Source: Paenibacillus antibioticophila
GTDB lineage: Bacteria > Bacillota > Bacilli > Paenibacillales > Paenibacillaceae
Length of the DNA: 64,000 nucleotides
Direction: 5' to 3'
Assembly (NCBI RefSeq): GCF_000455265.1
Contig: NZ_HG005144.1
Location: 19,140 to 83,139 of the forward strand
Shown piece after piece: positions 17,225 to 26,807 of the stretch (position 1 is the stretch's first letter; each line of letters opens with the position of its first letter). The notes under the pieces are model-generated. The model was given only the letters and a program-made list of their open reading frames with translations. It was not told the DNA's origin and made no database searches. Both the position numbers and the translations under genes were made by a program.

Positions 17225-18304
17225 TTAAAGGAGGAATAAAACCACGAGACTAATTGCAGCCATCGCGGAATAAATGAACTTGTTCATTCGATACACTCTC
17301 AAAGAACCGAAGCCTTCGAATGGATATACAGGAAGCAGTTTATAGATCAATAAGATACTGCCTAGCCGATACAGATATGACGTGAACTCCAGATCCGTCC
17401 ATACCCATTTGGACAGGGCAACGGTCAGAAGTAGATAGATCCAGCCCATGACGGCACCACCGCCCACGATCCACCGAAACCTGGAAGTATTCTCGTATTT
17501 CTCGGGAATCCAGTTGCCTAGCATAGGAAAGACTCCGCCGAGAATCGGCACTAGCAAGGGAATTATAAATCCGCAGTTTGTCAGACGAAAGTTCCATCGG
17601 TGCTCCGAGATCAACCCAATCCGGGTAAAAAGAAGCTCCCCTATCAGTAATGCCCCATAAGCGAGCAAGAACCAACCCAGGTGAAGCTGCCTGTTCAGCA
17701 ATAATGCTGTGCAAACCATGATCAGATTTAAAAGTATGTAAGTGGCGATCTGCAATAAATTAGAGTCTGCCCTTTTCTTGACCGGTACCGTCCTTGCAGC
17801 CAAATATAAATCCATGCCATAAGCAAACGCAGTCGGCGTTGATTTTAACACGGACACTAGCCCTCTTATTCCTAACAATCTTCGTAGTTCCATATAAGTG
17901 ACTCTTGCAAACCCGCTTTTCTCAAGCGCTCGCCAGGACCCGGCATTCTCATCCTTCACTTGTGCCGTGATAAAGGTACAACCTAGCTCCCAGAATCGTT
18001 TTGTTGCTGCTTTGTACAACTGGCTTGCTATTCCTCTTCCTCGACAAGCAGGATCAACAAATCCGGCACTGAAATCTCCAATCAGTACTCCTTGCTCCCC
18101 TTTTAGAAGCTTCAAGATCACAGCACCAACAATCTTTTCTCCTTCAATTGCAACTATAGCTTCTTTGGGCAGCGATATGAACAGGCTCTCTAAGCTGCTG
18201 AAGGCTCGTCTGCCTAATTGCTGAACAGTCTTGGCTTCATCCTCCCTCATGATTCGGATCTGCGTTGCTGATTTATTCTCTGAAAGGGTTATTGCCACTG
18301 TCAT
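17225..18304 (-). CDS. GNAT acetyltransferase fused to a multi-pass membrane domain
   Basis: The 359-residue product joins a GNAT N-acetyltransferase (about residues 15-150) to a C-terminal membrane domain (about 180-359, five or six hydrophobic segments). The GNAT acetyl-CoA loop is intact: VDPACRGRGIASQLYKAA, followed by ALEKSGF. The membrane part has a glycine-rich WIVGGGAVMGWIYLLLTVAL helix and ends with LLPVYPFEGFGSLRVYRMNK, which resembles the NLLPxPPxDGG segment of M50 site-2 proteases; however, no HExxH motif is visible, so it would be catalytically dead as a protease. GGAGG 9 nt before ATG at 18304 supports the start. It is the first gene of the insertion after the rpoC terminator. 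Substrate and role are unknown; a membrane-tethered acetyltransferase is the simplest reading. Confidence 0.75.
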   Translation of the reverse strand: MTVAITLSENKSATQIRIMREDEAKTVQQLGRRAFSSLESLFISLPKEAIVAIEGEKIVGAVILKLLKGEQGVLIGDFSAGFVDPACRGRGIASQLYKAATKRFWELGCTFITAQVKDENAGSWRALEKSGFARVTYMELRRLLGIRGLVSVLKSTPTAFAYGMDLYLAARTVPVKKRADSNLLQIATYILLNLIMVCTALLLNRQLHLGWFLLAYGALLIGELLFTRIGLISEHRWNFRLTNCGFIIPLLVPILGGVFPMLGNWIPEKYENTSRFRWIVGGGAVMGWIYLLLTVALSKWVWTDLEFTSYLYRLGSILLIYKLLPVYPFEGFGSLRVYRMNKFIYSAMAAISLVVLFLL

Positions 18305-18435
18305 GACCTCACTCCTCCTTGATCAATAATTCACATGATCCTATCTATTAATTCTGCTTAGAGAAGCATATTCCTTTTGGAGCCCGGCCATTCCAGATAA
18401 CAATGCTCCCTATTACTGAATCGCATATAAAAAAA

Positions 18436-18470
18436 CCGGCATAGCACTGACTCAAGTCAGGCTATGCCGG
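18436..18470 (-). terminator. Intrinsic terminator after rpoC
   Basis: A 15-bp stem (CCGGCATAGC.CTGACT paired with AGTCAG.GCTATGCCGG) followed on the minus strand by an uninterrupted T run at 18427-18435. It lies about 20 nt past the rpoC stop and separates rpoBC from the accessory genes and the str operon. Confidence 0.92.
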
Positions 18471-18488
18471 CCGGCTATATTCTATTAC

Positions 18489-21400
18489 CTACTCCACGGA
18501 CACCGGTTCCAGATTCTCTTCGTTTGTCTCCTGATCCTCCGGACCTTCGAATTGAACGCTGCGGTAACGGTTCATCCCCGTACCCGCAGGGATCAGCTTA
18601 CCGATAATGACGTTCTCTTTCAGGCCGAGCAGTTTATCCACTTTGCCTTTGATCGCGGCATCGGTAAGCACGCGTGTCGTTTCCTGGAAGGAAGCGGCGG
18701 AAAGGAAGGAATCTGTCTCGAGCGAAGCTTTGGTAATCCCGAGCAATACCGGTTTGGCCACAGCAGGCTCTTGACCGGACAGAATCGCATTCTTGTTAGC
18801 AACTTCATATTCATACAGATCGACGAAGGATCCCGGCAGAAGCGGCGTATCCCCAGCATCAACGATGCGGATTTTACGCAGCATTTGCCGTACCATAACT
18901 TCGATATGCTTGTCGTTGATTTCTACGCCCTGGTTCCGGTATACGCGCTGAACTTCCTGAAGGATATAGTTCTGCACGCCGCGGATGCCCTTGATGCGCA
19001 AAATTTCTTTCGGGTCAATGGAACCGTCAGTGAGCTCGTCGCCCGCTTCGATCTCCTGCCCTTCGCTTACGCGCAGGCGGGAACCATAGGTAACGGAGTA
19101 CACCTTCGTTTCCGCTTCGCCTTGAACCTCGATTTCGCGACGGTCCTTCGCTTCGCGGATTTCCTTAATGACGCCGTCAATTTCACTGATTGTGGCTTGA
19201 CCTTTCGGGTTCCGGGCTTCAAAGAGCTCCTGAATCCGCGGCAAACCTTGAGTGATATCGTCTCCGGCAACGCCACCGGTATGGAACGTACGCATGGTGA
19301 GCTGAGTTCCCGGCTCCCCGATGGATTGCGCTGCGATGATGCCGACAGCTTCACCAATCTCAACGTGCTTGCCGGTAGCCAGATTGCGGCCGTAGCACTT
19401 CTTACATACCCCGTGACGAGCACGGCAGCTAAGCACAGAACGGATTTGCAGTTTTGCGACACCAGCATCGACAATTTCATGCGCCTTGTCGGAGTCGATC
19501 AGTTCATTGCGGTGAATAATGATTTCACCTGTTTGCGGATGCTTGATCGTTTCAAAGGAATAACGTCCTTCGATACGGTCGTACAGATCCTCGATAACTT
19601 CCTTGCCGTCTTGGATAACGCTGACGGTGAAGCCTTTATCCGTTCCGCAATCCTCTTCACGAACGATCACGTCTTGCGCTACGTCAACGAGACGGCGAGT
19701 CAGGTAACCCGAGTCCGCAGTACGGAGCGCCGTATCGGCAAGACCCTTCCGGGCACCGTGCGTCGAGAGGAAGTACTCGAGGACGGTAAGTCCTTCACGG
19801 AAGTTCGATTTGATCGGGAGCTCGATGATCCGGCCGGACGGGTTCGCCATCAGACCGCGCATACCGCCCAGCTGGGTGATCTGCGATTTGTTACCCCGTG
19901 CCTTGGAATCCACCATGAGCATGATGGAGTTGTACCGATCCATCGATTTCATGAGCACATCGGTAATTTGATCCTTCGCTTTAGACCAGATATCGATAAC
20001 ACGGTCATAACGTTCTTCATTCGTGATCAGACCGCGACGGTATTGCGTCGTAATAACCTGAACCTTCTCATCAGACTGGCGCAGAATCTCTTGCTTCTCG
20101 TCAGGAACGATAACGTCGGATACGGCGATACTAACGCCGGCGCGTGTCGAATACGTGAAGCCGGTTTGCTTGATTCTGTCAAGAATAACAGAAGTTTCGG
20201 TGGTATGGTAGATCTCGAAGCAACGCCCGATGATCTCACCGAGGTACTCTTTACCCACGCCGCCAGCTTGCGGAGCTTCCATAATGCGCTCGACAACATT
20301 AGCGCCTTTGCCATGAATAAAGTATTTATCCGGAGTGCCCTGGAACAGGTTAACCCGGGTAGGTTCATTGATGTACGGGAAGCTTGCCGGGAAGATTTCG
20401 TTGAAGATAATTTTCCCTACCGTTGTAATCAAGAGTGCTTCCTGTTGTTCCGGAGTAAAGCCCGTCTTGTTAAGCGCCTTGGCCGGAATAGCCACCCGAG
20501 CATGCAGCGATGCCGTTCCGCGTTGGTATGCGGAGAAGGCTTCGTTCACAGAGCCCAGGATCATGCCTGCGCCAAGAGCGTCCTTGTTATCCATCGTCAG
20601 GTAGTAGGATCCAAGAACCATATCCTGTGAAGGAGTAACGACCGGCTTGCCGTCCTTTGGATTCAGAATGTTGCCCGATGCCAGCATCAGAATACGTGCC
20701 TCAGCTTGAGCCTCAGCGGACAACGGTACGTGCACGGCCATCTGGTCACCGTCGAAGTCGGCGTTATAAGCCGTACATACGAGCGGATGCAGACGGATGG
20801 CGCGGCCTTCAACCAGAATCGGTTCGAACGCCTGGATACCAAGTCTATGCAGCGTAGGGGCACGGTTCAGAAGCACCGGATGCTCCTTGATGACTTCCTC
20901 GAGCACATCCCATACCTCTGGGCTGACGCGTTCTACTTTACGCTTCGCGCTCTTAATGTTATGGGCAAGGCCTTTGTTGACCAATTCTTTCATAACGAAT
21001 GGCTTGAACAATTCAAGCGCCATTTCCTTAGGCAGACCGCATTGATACATTTTCAGGTAAGGACCTACGACGATAACGGAACGACCGGAATAGTCAACCC
21101 GTTTACCGAGCAGGTTCTGCCGGAAGCGGCCTTGCTTACCCTTCAACATATGGCTGAGGGATTTCAGCGGACGGTTGCCTGGGCCCGTTACCGGACGACC
21201 GCGACGGCCGTTATCGATCAGGGCATCCACAGCTTCCTGAAGCATCCGCTTTTCATTCTGTACGATAATGTCTGGCGCGCCAAGATCCAGCAGGCGCTTC
21301 AAACGGTTGTTCCGGTTGATGACGCGGCGATACAGGTCGTTCAGGTCAGATGTCGCAAAACGTCCGCCATCCAGCTGTACCATCGGACGCAATTCCGGTG

Positions 21401-22103
21401 GAATAACAGGCAGTACGTCAAGGATCATCCACTCTGGCTCATTGCCGGAGCTCTTGAAGGCTTCGATAACCTCAAGACGTTTAATCGCACGGTTACGGCG
21501 TTGGCCTTGCGCCGTGCGCAGCTCTTCCTTCAGGAAGTCCAGTTCCTTGTCGATATCGAGATCCTGAAGCAGCTTCTTCACAGCTTCAGCCCCCATACCG
21601 GCCTGGAACCCGTATCCGTACTTTTCACGATAGCTGCGATATTCCTTCTCGGACAGAAGCTGTTTTTTCTCCAGCGGAGTCTCGCCTGGATCAGTTACTA
21701 CATAAGATGCAAAGTAAATGATCTCTTCCAGGGAGCGCGGAGACATATCCAGCGCCAAGCCCATCCGGCTCGGAATACCTTTGAAATACCAAATATGAGA
21801 TACCGGAGCAGCCAGTTCGATATGGCCCATGCGCTCACGGCGCACCTTTGCTCTGGTTACTTCGACGCCGCAGCGGTCGCAGACAACGCCTTTATAACGG
21901 ACACGCTTATATTTACCGCAATGACATTCCCAGTCCTTTGTCGGGCCAAAAATCTTTTCACAGAACAGGCCTTCTTTTTCTGGCTTCAATGTACGGTAGT
22001 TGATCGTTTCCGGTTTCTTCACTTCTCCGCGGGACCACGAACGAATTTTGTCTGGGGAAGCAAGCCCAATTTTCATAAACTCGAAGTTGTTGACGTCCAA
22101 CAA
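18489..22103 (-). CDS. rpoC: RNA polymerase beta' subunit
   Basis: Catalytic clamp subunit of RNA polymerase. The 1204-residue product contains the N-terminal zinc ribbon CHCGKYKRVRYKGVVCDRCG, the Mg-binding NADFDGD motif inside AYNADFDGDQMAVHVPLS, the bridge/trigger-loop region and a second zinc site CRARHGVCKKCYG. The start is TTG at 22103 (LLDVNNFEF), with GGAGG 8 nt upstream and agreement with homologues; an upstream ATG would place the ribosome binding site inside the gene. It follows rpoB after 94 nt and ends at a strong terminator. Confidence 0.97.
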   Translation of the reverse strand: MLDVNNFEFMKIGLASPDKIRSWSRGEVKKPETINYRTLKPEKEGLFCEKIFGPTKDWECHCGKYKRVRYKGVVCDRCGVEVTRAKVRRERMGHIELAAPVSHIWYFKGIPSRMGLALDMSPRSLEEIIYFASYVVTDPGETPLEKKQLLSEKEYRSYREKYGYGFQAGMGAEAVKKLLQDLDIDKELDFLKEELRTAQGQRRNRAIKRLEVIEAFKSSGNEPEWMILDVLPVIPPELRPMVQLDGGRFATSDLNDLYRRVINRNNRLKRLLDLGAPDIIVQNEKRMLQEAVDALIDNGRRGRPVTGPGNRPLKSLSHMLKGKQGRFRQNLLGKRVDYSGRSVIVVGPYLKMYQCGLPKEMALELFKPFVMKELVNKGLAHNIKSAKRKVERVSPEVWDVLEEVIKEHPVLLNRAPTLHRLGIQAFEPILVEGRAIRLHPLVCTAYNADFDGDQMAVHVPLSAEAQAEARILMLASGNILNPKDGKPVVTPSQDMVLGSYYLTMDNKDALGAGMILGSVNEAFSAYQRGTASLHARVAIPAKALNKTGFTPEQQEALLITTVGKIIFNEIFPASFPYINEPTRVNLFQGTPDKYFIHGKGANVVERIMEAPQAGGVGKEYLGEIIGRCFEIYHTTETSVILDRIKQTGFTYSTRAGVSIAVSDVIVPDEKQEILRQSDEKVQVITTQYRRGLITNEERYDRVIDIWSKAKDQITDVLMKSMDRYNSIMLMVDSKARGNKSQITQLGGMRGLMANPSGRIIELPIKSNFREGLTVLEYFLSTHGARKGLADTALRTADSGYLTRRLVDVAQDVIVREEDCGTDKGFTVSVIQDGKEVIEDLYDRIEGRYSFETIKHPQTGEIIIHRNELIDSDKAHEIVDAGVAKLQIRSVLSCRARHGVCKKCYGRNLATGKHVEIGEAVGIIAAQSIGEPGTQLTMRTFHTGGVAGDDITQGLPRIQELFEARNPKGQATISEIDGVIKEIREAKDRREIEVQGEAETKVYSVTYGSRLRVSEGQEIEAGDELTDGSIDPKEILRIKGIRGVQNYILQEVQRVYRNQGVEINDKHIEVMVRQMLRKIRIVDAGDTPLLPGSFVDLYEYEVANKNAILSGQEPAVAKPVLLGITKASLETDSFLSAASFQETTRVLTDAAIKGKVDKLLGLKENVIIGKLIPAGTGMNRYRSVQFEGPEDQETNEENLEPVSVE

Positions 22104-22197
22104 GGAGCACCCCTCCTTAACCAAGTCCTGATATTGACACTATCCGGCAATATTCGTTGTTCGGGCAGTGCCTTACGGCACCACCCGCCACAACTAT

Positions 22198-25100
22198 TTA
22201 TTCTACTCCGACTTCAGCACCTTCCAGATTCAAGCTCAGCTTGTCTCCGGATGCATCGTCTTCATCGTCGATCTCTTTCATCTCGATCTCTTCTTCGTTC
22301 TCGGTCAGGATCTTCACATCCATACCCAAGCTTTGAAGCTCCTTGATCAAGACTTTAAACGACTCCGGCACACCAGGTTCTGGCACATTCTCGCCCTTGA
22401 CGATCGATTCGTAGGTTTTCACCCGACCAACCACGTCATCGGACTTGACGGTCAAAATCTCTTGCAGCGTGTAGGCCGCGCCATAGGCTTCCAGCGCCCA
22501 TACTTCCATCTCCCCGAAACGCTGTCCGCCGAACTGGGCTTTACCACCCAGCGGCTGTTGCGTAACGAGCGAGTAAGGACCTGTGGAACGGGCATGGATC
22601 TTATCATCAACCATGTGCGCCAGTTTGATCATGTGCATGACGCCAACCGTCACTTCACGCTCAAATGGTTCGCCAGTCCGGCCATCATACAGGACGGTCT
22701 TACCGTTACGCTGCATGCCGGCTTCTTCCATGGTATCGAATACGTCATATTCATTAGCTCCGTCAAATACCGGCGTTGCCACGTGAATACCGAGCTTGAG
22801 TGCAGCCATACCCAGATGGATCTCGAGCACCTGGCCAATGTTCATCCGCGACGGTACCCCGAGCGGGTTAAGAACGACTTGCACAGGCGTGCCATCCGGC
22901 ATGAACGGCATATCCTCTTCTGGAAGAATACGGGCTACAACCCCTTTATTACCATGACGTCCGGCCATCTTATCACCCTCGGAAATCTTACGTTTTTGGG
23001 CAATATATACACGAACCAGTTGATTCACGCCTGGAGGCAGCTCGTCACCGTTCTCCCGGGTAAATACCTTCACGTCAACGACAATGCCATCTGTACCGTG
23101 CGGTACGCGAAGCGAAGTATCGCGAACCTCGCGAGCCTTCTCTCCGAAGATCGCATGCAAGAGGCGCTCTTCTGCTGTAAGCTCGGTTACGCCCTTCGGC
23201 GTTACCTTGCCCACAAGAATATCACCGGCTGCAATCTCGGCCCCGACGCGGATAATGCCGCGCTCATCCAGGTTGCGGAGCGCTTCTTCACCGACGTTAG
23301 GAATATCGCGGGTAATCTCTTCCGGTCCAAGCTTAGTATCGCGGGCTTCGGATTCATATTCCTCAATGTGAATGGAGGTATATACATCTTCCTTCACCAG
23401 CTTCTCGCTGAGCAGGATCGCATCCTCGTAGTTGTAGCCTTCCCAAGTCATGAAGGCAACGACAACGTTGCGTCCAAGCGCTAATTCGCCCATTTCGGTC
23501 GAAGGCCCGTCCGCGAGGATGTCCCCCTTCTTGATGACGTCGCCGCGTTTAACGATCGGACGCTGGTTGATACAAGTACCTTGGTTCGAACGCATAAATT
23601 TGTGTAATTTATGTTTAACGATATCGCCCTTGACTTCCTTGCCGTCAATCTTCTCGACACGGCGAAGCCAAATCTCGTTCGCAGCGGAGCGTTCAATGAT
23701 TCCGTCGTATTTGGAGACAATACATACGCCCGAATCCTTGGCCGACTTATGCTCCATCCCCGTACCTACGAGAGGCGCCTTAGGAATAAGCAACGGTACA
23801 GCCTGACGCTGCATGTTCGATCCCATGAGCGCACGGTTGGAGTCGTCATTTTCAAGGAACGGAATCAGCGCAGTAGCGACAGACACCACTTGCTTCGGCG
23901 ATACGTCCATGTAGTCTACACGGTCGCTCGGCATCGTCAAGATGTTGTCGGACTGCTTGTTGTACCGGACGATGACATTCTCGTCACGGAACGTATCATC
24001 TTCATTAAGCACCGCGTTGGCCTGTGCAATAATGTAATTATCTTCTTCATCCGCTGTCAGATAAGCGATTTGATCAGTAACCTTGCTCGTATTCGGATCA
24101 ACCCAACGATATGGAGCTTCAATGAAGCCATATTCGTTAATGCGTGCGAATGTCGAGAGGGAGTTGATCAGACCGATGTTCGGACCTTCCGGCGTCTCGA
24201 TCGGGCACATCCGGCCATAGTGAGAGTGGTGAACGTCACGCACTTCAAAGCCTGCGCGCTCCCGTGTCAGACCGCCAGGTCCAAGTGCAGACAGACGGCG
24301 CTTATGCGTCAATTCCGCAAGCGGGTTCGTCTGGTCCATAAACTGCGACAACTGGGAGCTTCCGAAGAACTCCTTGATCGAAGCAATTACAGGACGAATA
24401 TTAATCAAGGCTTGAGGCGTGATCACATTCGCATCCTGAATGGACATTCTCTCACGGACTACACGCTCCATCCGGGACAGACCGATACGGAACTGGTTCT
24501 GCAGAAGTTCGCCTACAGAGCGCAGTCTGCGGTTGCCCAGGTGGTCGATATCATCCGTGCTGCCAATGCCATGCAAGAGGTTCAGGAAATAACTGATCGA
24601 GGAAATAATATCAGCAGGTGTAATATGCTTCACCGACTTATCGATATTACGGTTGGCAATAACCTTAACGACCTTGCCATCCTCAATCGGAGAGAACACG
24701 TCGATGGTTTGCAGCGGAACTTCATTCGCATCGAGCACTCCGCCGGCTACGTGATAATCCTTGAAGCCAACCGAAGTATCAAGCTGCGTCAAAATCTGAT
24801 CCAGCAGACGCCGATCGACCATTTGACCGGCCTCGGCGATAATTTCGCCAGTAGTCGTATCGATCAAGCTTTCAGCCAGACGTTGGTTGAACAGACGGTT
24901 CTTGATATGAAGCTTTTTGTTGATTTTATAGCGGCCAACATTAGCCAGATCATAACGTTTAGGATCAAAGAAACGCGCGACAAGCAAGCTCTTGGCGTTG
25001 TCCAGTGTCGGCGGTTCACCCGGACGCAGGCGCTCATAGATTTCAATCAACGCCTTCTCCGTTGAATCGGTGTTGTCTTTGTCCAGCGTATTGCGAATAT

Positions 25101-25743
25101 ATTCATCATTACCGAGGAGATCCAGAATCTCCGCATCGGTTCCGAATCCAAGCGCACGAAGCAGAACGGTGACCGGAATTTTACGGGTGCGATCGATCCG
25201 GACATAAATAATATCCTTCGCGTCCGTCTCCAGCTCCAGCCAAGCGCCGCGGTTAGGAATTACGGTTGCTGTATAGGTCTTCTTGCCGTTCTTATCTACT
25301 TTAGTGCTGAAATAGACGCTAGGAGAGCGAACCAACTGGCTGACAATAACCCGTTCAGCACCATTAATAATGAACGTGCCTGTTTCCGTCATCAGCGGGA
25401 AATCTCCCATGAAAACTTCCTGCTCTTTGACTTCGCCCGTTTCCTTATTAATGAGCCGGACCTTAACTCGAAGCGGCGCCGCATAGGTAACATCGCGTTC
25501 TTTCGCATCATCTACCGTATACTTTGGCTCTCCAAGACTGTAATCGATAAACTCCAGCACCAGATTCCCAGTGAAATCCTGAATTGGCGAGATATCTTGG
25601 AACATTTCCCGAAGGCCTTCTTCCAAGAACCACTCATACGATTTCTGCTGGATTTCGATCAGGTTCGGAACTTCGAGTACCTCGTTAATTCGTGCATAAC
25701 TTCGCCGAGTGCGTCGACCATATTGAACAAGATGTCCTGCCAA
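22198..25743 (-). CDS. rpoB: RNA polymerase beta subunit
   Basis: Catalytic subunit of RNA polymerase. The product is about 1181 residues and contains the Firmicutes-type sequence and the rifampicin region SSQLSQFMDQTNPLAELTHK followed by RRLSALGPGG, which is wild type at the usual resistance positions. The start is probably TTG at 25743 (LAGHLVQYGRRTRRSY), with AGGGGTGAG about 7 nt upstream and agreement with Paenibacillus homologues; an ATG at 25761 would add six residues and has a weaker site. It precedes rpoC and is preceded by a 330-nt gene-free region. Confidence 0.95.
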   Translation of the reverse strand: MAGHLVQYGRRTRRSYARINEVLEVPNLIEIQQKSYEWFLEEGLREMFQDISPIQDFTGNLVLEFIDYSLGEPKYTVDDAKERDVTYAAPLRVKVRLINKETGEVKEQEVFMGDFPLMTETGTFIINGAERVIVSQLVRSPSVYFSTKVDKNGKKTYTATVIPNRGAWLELETDAKDIIYVRIDRTRKIPVTVLLRALGFGTDAEILDLLGNDEYIRNTLDKDNTDSTEKALIEIYERLRPGEPPTLDNAKSLLVARFFDPKRYDLANVGRYKINKKLHIKNRLFNQRLAESLIDTTTGEIIAEAGQMVDRRLLDQILTQLDTSVGFKDYHVAGGVLDANEVPLQTIDVFSPIEDGKVVKVIANRNIDKSVKHITPADIISSISYFLNLLHGIGSTDDIDHLGNRRLRSVGELLQNQFRIGLSRMERVVRERMSIQDANVITPQALINIRPVIASIKEFFGSSQLSQFMDQTNPLAELTHKRRLSALGPGGLTRERAGFEVRDVHHSHYGRMCPIETPEGPNIGLINSLSTFARINEYGFIEAPYRWVDPNTSKVTDQIAYLTADEEDNYIIAQANAVLNEDDTFRDENVIVRYNKQSDNILTMPSDRVDYMDVSPKQVVSVATALIPFLENDDSNRALMGSNMQRQAVPLLIPKAPLVGTGMEHKSAKDSGVCIVSKYDGIIERSAANEIWLRRVEKIDGKEVKGDIVKHKLHKFMRSNQGTCINQRPIVKRGDVIKKGDILADGPSTEMGELALGRNVVVAFMTWEGYNYEDAILLSEKLVKEDVYTSIHIEEYESEARDTKLGPEEITRDIPNVGEEALRNLDERGIIRVGAEIAAGDILVGKVTPKGVTELTAEERLLHAIFGEKAREVRDTSLRVPHGTDGIVVDVKVFTRENGDELPPGVNQLVRVYIAQKRKISEGDKMAGRHGNKGVVARILPEEDMPFMPDGTPVQVVLNPLGVPSRMNIGQVLEIHLGMAALKLGIHVATPVFDGANEYDVFDTMEEAGMQRNGKTVLYDGRTGEPFEREVTVGVMHMIKLAHMVDDKIHARSTGPYSLVTQQPLGGKAQFGGQRFGEMEVWALEAYGAAYTLQEILTVKSDDVVGRVKTYESIVKGENVPEPGVPESFKVLIKELQSLGMDVKILTENEEEIEMKEIDDEDDASGDKLSLNLEGAEVGVE

Positions 25744-26074
25744 CTTATACTCACCCCTCATGTCTACTCACTTTAAAAATACATTGCGAACCTCTGTTTG
25801 TGACCTTATAATAGACCATACAGAAGATTCGTCCCACAAATAAAGAAAAGCCCTTATCGAATGCTTTCGAAAAAAGAGCACCATTATCTGTGTCATTTCC
25901 AGTCTGATGTCTCCCGGCATTCAGTAGATTTACACGAAATGTACATATTATACGTCAATTGATGTCTATTTATACATCCTGAGAATAATAACTCTTGACA
26001 TTTCAGTCTGCTAAAGCCACCGAGAGTATCCTAATACTGACATTTTATAATAATACCACAACCGAAGGGCCGGG
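25744..26074 (-). promoter_or_regulatory. rpoB upstream region
   Basis: This AT-rich 330-nt stretch between the RsmC-like gene and rpoB holds no gene. A TATAAT lies on the minus strand at 25947-25952, but no good -35 is 16-18 nt before it; a TGGGAC/TATTAT pair nearer to rpoB is also weak. At least one rpoBC promoter probably lies here, but the exact site is not clear. No riboswitch was recognised. Confidence 0.4.
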
Positions 26075-26680
26075 TCAAATCTTTTTTTCAGCTCTAAAAA
26101 TCCGGTAGCCTTTATCCTTGGTAACCTCTTCTACATCACCGAACAAAGACTCCAGCTTCTCCTTGGCAGATGGAGCGCCCTGCTTCTTCTGAATAACAAT
26201 CCACAGCGTTCCTCCCGGCAGAAGTCTTTCATAAGCCCCTTCAAAAATAGCATGCACCGTACTCTTTCCTGCGCGGATAGGCGGATTTGTAAGCACCATA
26301 TGAAACCGCTCTTGACCTAATCCCTCAAACAGATCACTCTGTAGAATTGTAACGTTGGTTATTCCATTAACCGAAGCATTCTCACGCGCCAACTCCACTG
26401 CCCGGCTGTTCACATCAATCATGGTCACATGGCCGCTCTCTCCGGCAAGCCGCGCCGCCGTCAGGCCGATCGGACCGTAGCCGCAGCCGACATCAAGCAC
26501 GCTCGCCCCCGAAGGAACATCGATTGCTTCAATCAATACCTTGCTGCCGTAATCAACGCCATTCTTGGAAAAGACTCCGGCATCGCTGACGAATCGATAG
26601 GTTTGTCCCCGAAGCACCGCATCCCATAATTTGCGGTTATGAGAGGCAGAAGGATTATTGGAATAGTAATGGTCAGCCAT
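26075..26680 (-). CDS. RsmC-like class I SAM-dependent methyltransferase
   Basis: The 201-residue product has motif I VLDVGCGYGPIGLTAARLAG (about residues 55-74), an acidic motif II (MIDVNSRAVELA) and the NPPIRAGK catalytic motif found in RsmC, the 16S rRNA guanine-N2 methyltransferase. It corresponds to Bacillus YbxB, encoded at the same place between rplL and rpoB; the substrate is inferred as rRNA but not shown. ATG at 26680 (MADHYYSNNPSASHN) has GGAGG about 11 nt upstream; the frame extends 28 codons upstream through a repeat fragment, which is unlikely to be translated. Expression probably relies on read-through of the rplL terminator or a weak promoter nearby. Confidence 0.87.
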   Translation of the reverse strand: MADHYYSNNPSASHNRKLWDAVLRGQTYRFVSDAGVFSKNGVDYGSKVLIEAIDVPSGASVLDVGCGYGPIGLTAARLAGESGHVTMIDVNSRAVELARENASVNGITNVTILQSDLFEGLGQERFHMVLTNPPIRAGKSTVHAIFEGAYERLLPGGTLWIVIQKKQGAPSAKEKLESLFGDVEEVTKDKGYRIFRAEKKI

Positions 26681-26720
26681 CGATAATGAACCCTCCATCT
26701 TGTCATTATTCAGAACCTTC

Positions 26721-26760
26721 TCGGTGCTGAATAGTTGACTTTTTGAACACGCACTTATAA
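26721..26760 (+). repeat. Solo half of an inverted-repeat element
   Basis: The 40-bp sequence beginning TCGGTGCTGAATAGTTGACT is a diverged copy (about 34 of 40 positions) of 37240-37279. The other copy is part of a hairpin, while here only one arm remains, between the rplL terminator and the methyltransferase gene. Confidence 0.6.
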
Positions 26761-26761
26761 A

Positions 26762-26791
26762 CAAACCCCTTGAATAAATTCAAGGGGTTTG
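26762..26791 (-). terminator. Intrinsic terminator after rplL
   Basis: Stem AAACCCCTTGAA / TTCAAGGGGTTT with a TAAA loop, 17 nt past the rplL stop. The strand following it has only a short T-rich tail on the minus side, so termination may be partial, which would allow read-through into the methyltransferase gene. Confidence 0.8.
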
Positions 26792-26807
26792 CCTTCATAT
26801 AGAAGAA

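Noticed and set aside
18552..20630. Very long plus-strand frame opposite rpoC (692 codons), and similar ones opposite rpoB, fusA, cysS and clpC
   Set aside because: All are antisense shadows of highly conserved genes whose codon bias keeps the reverse frame open; none has homology or start signals.
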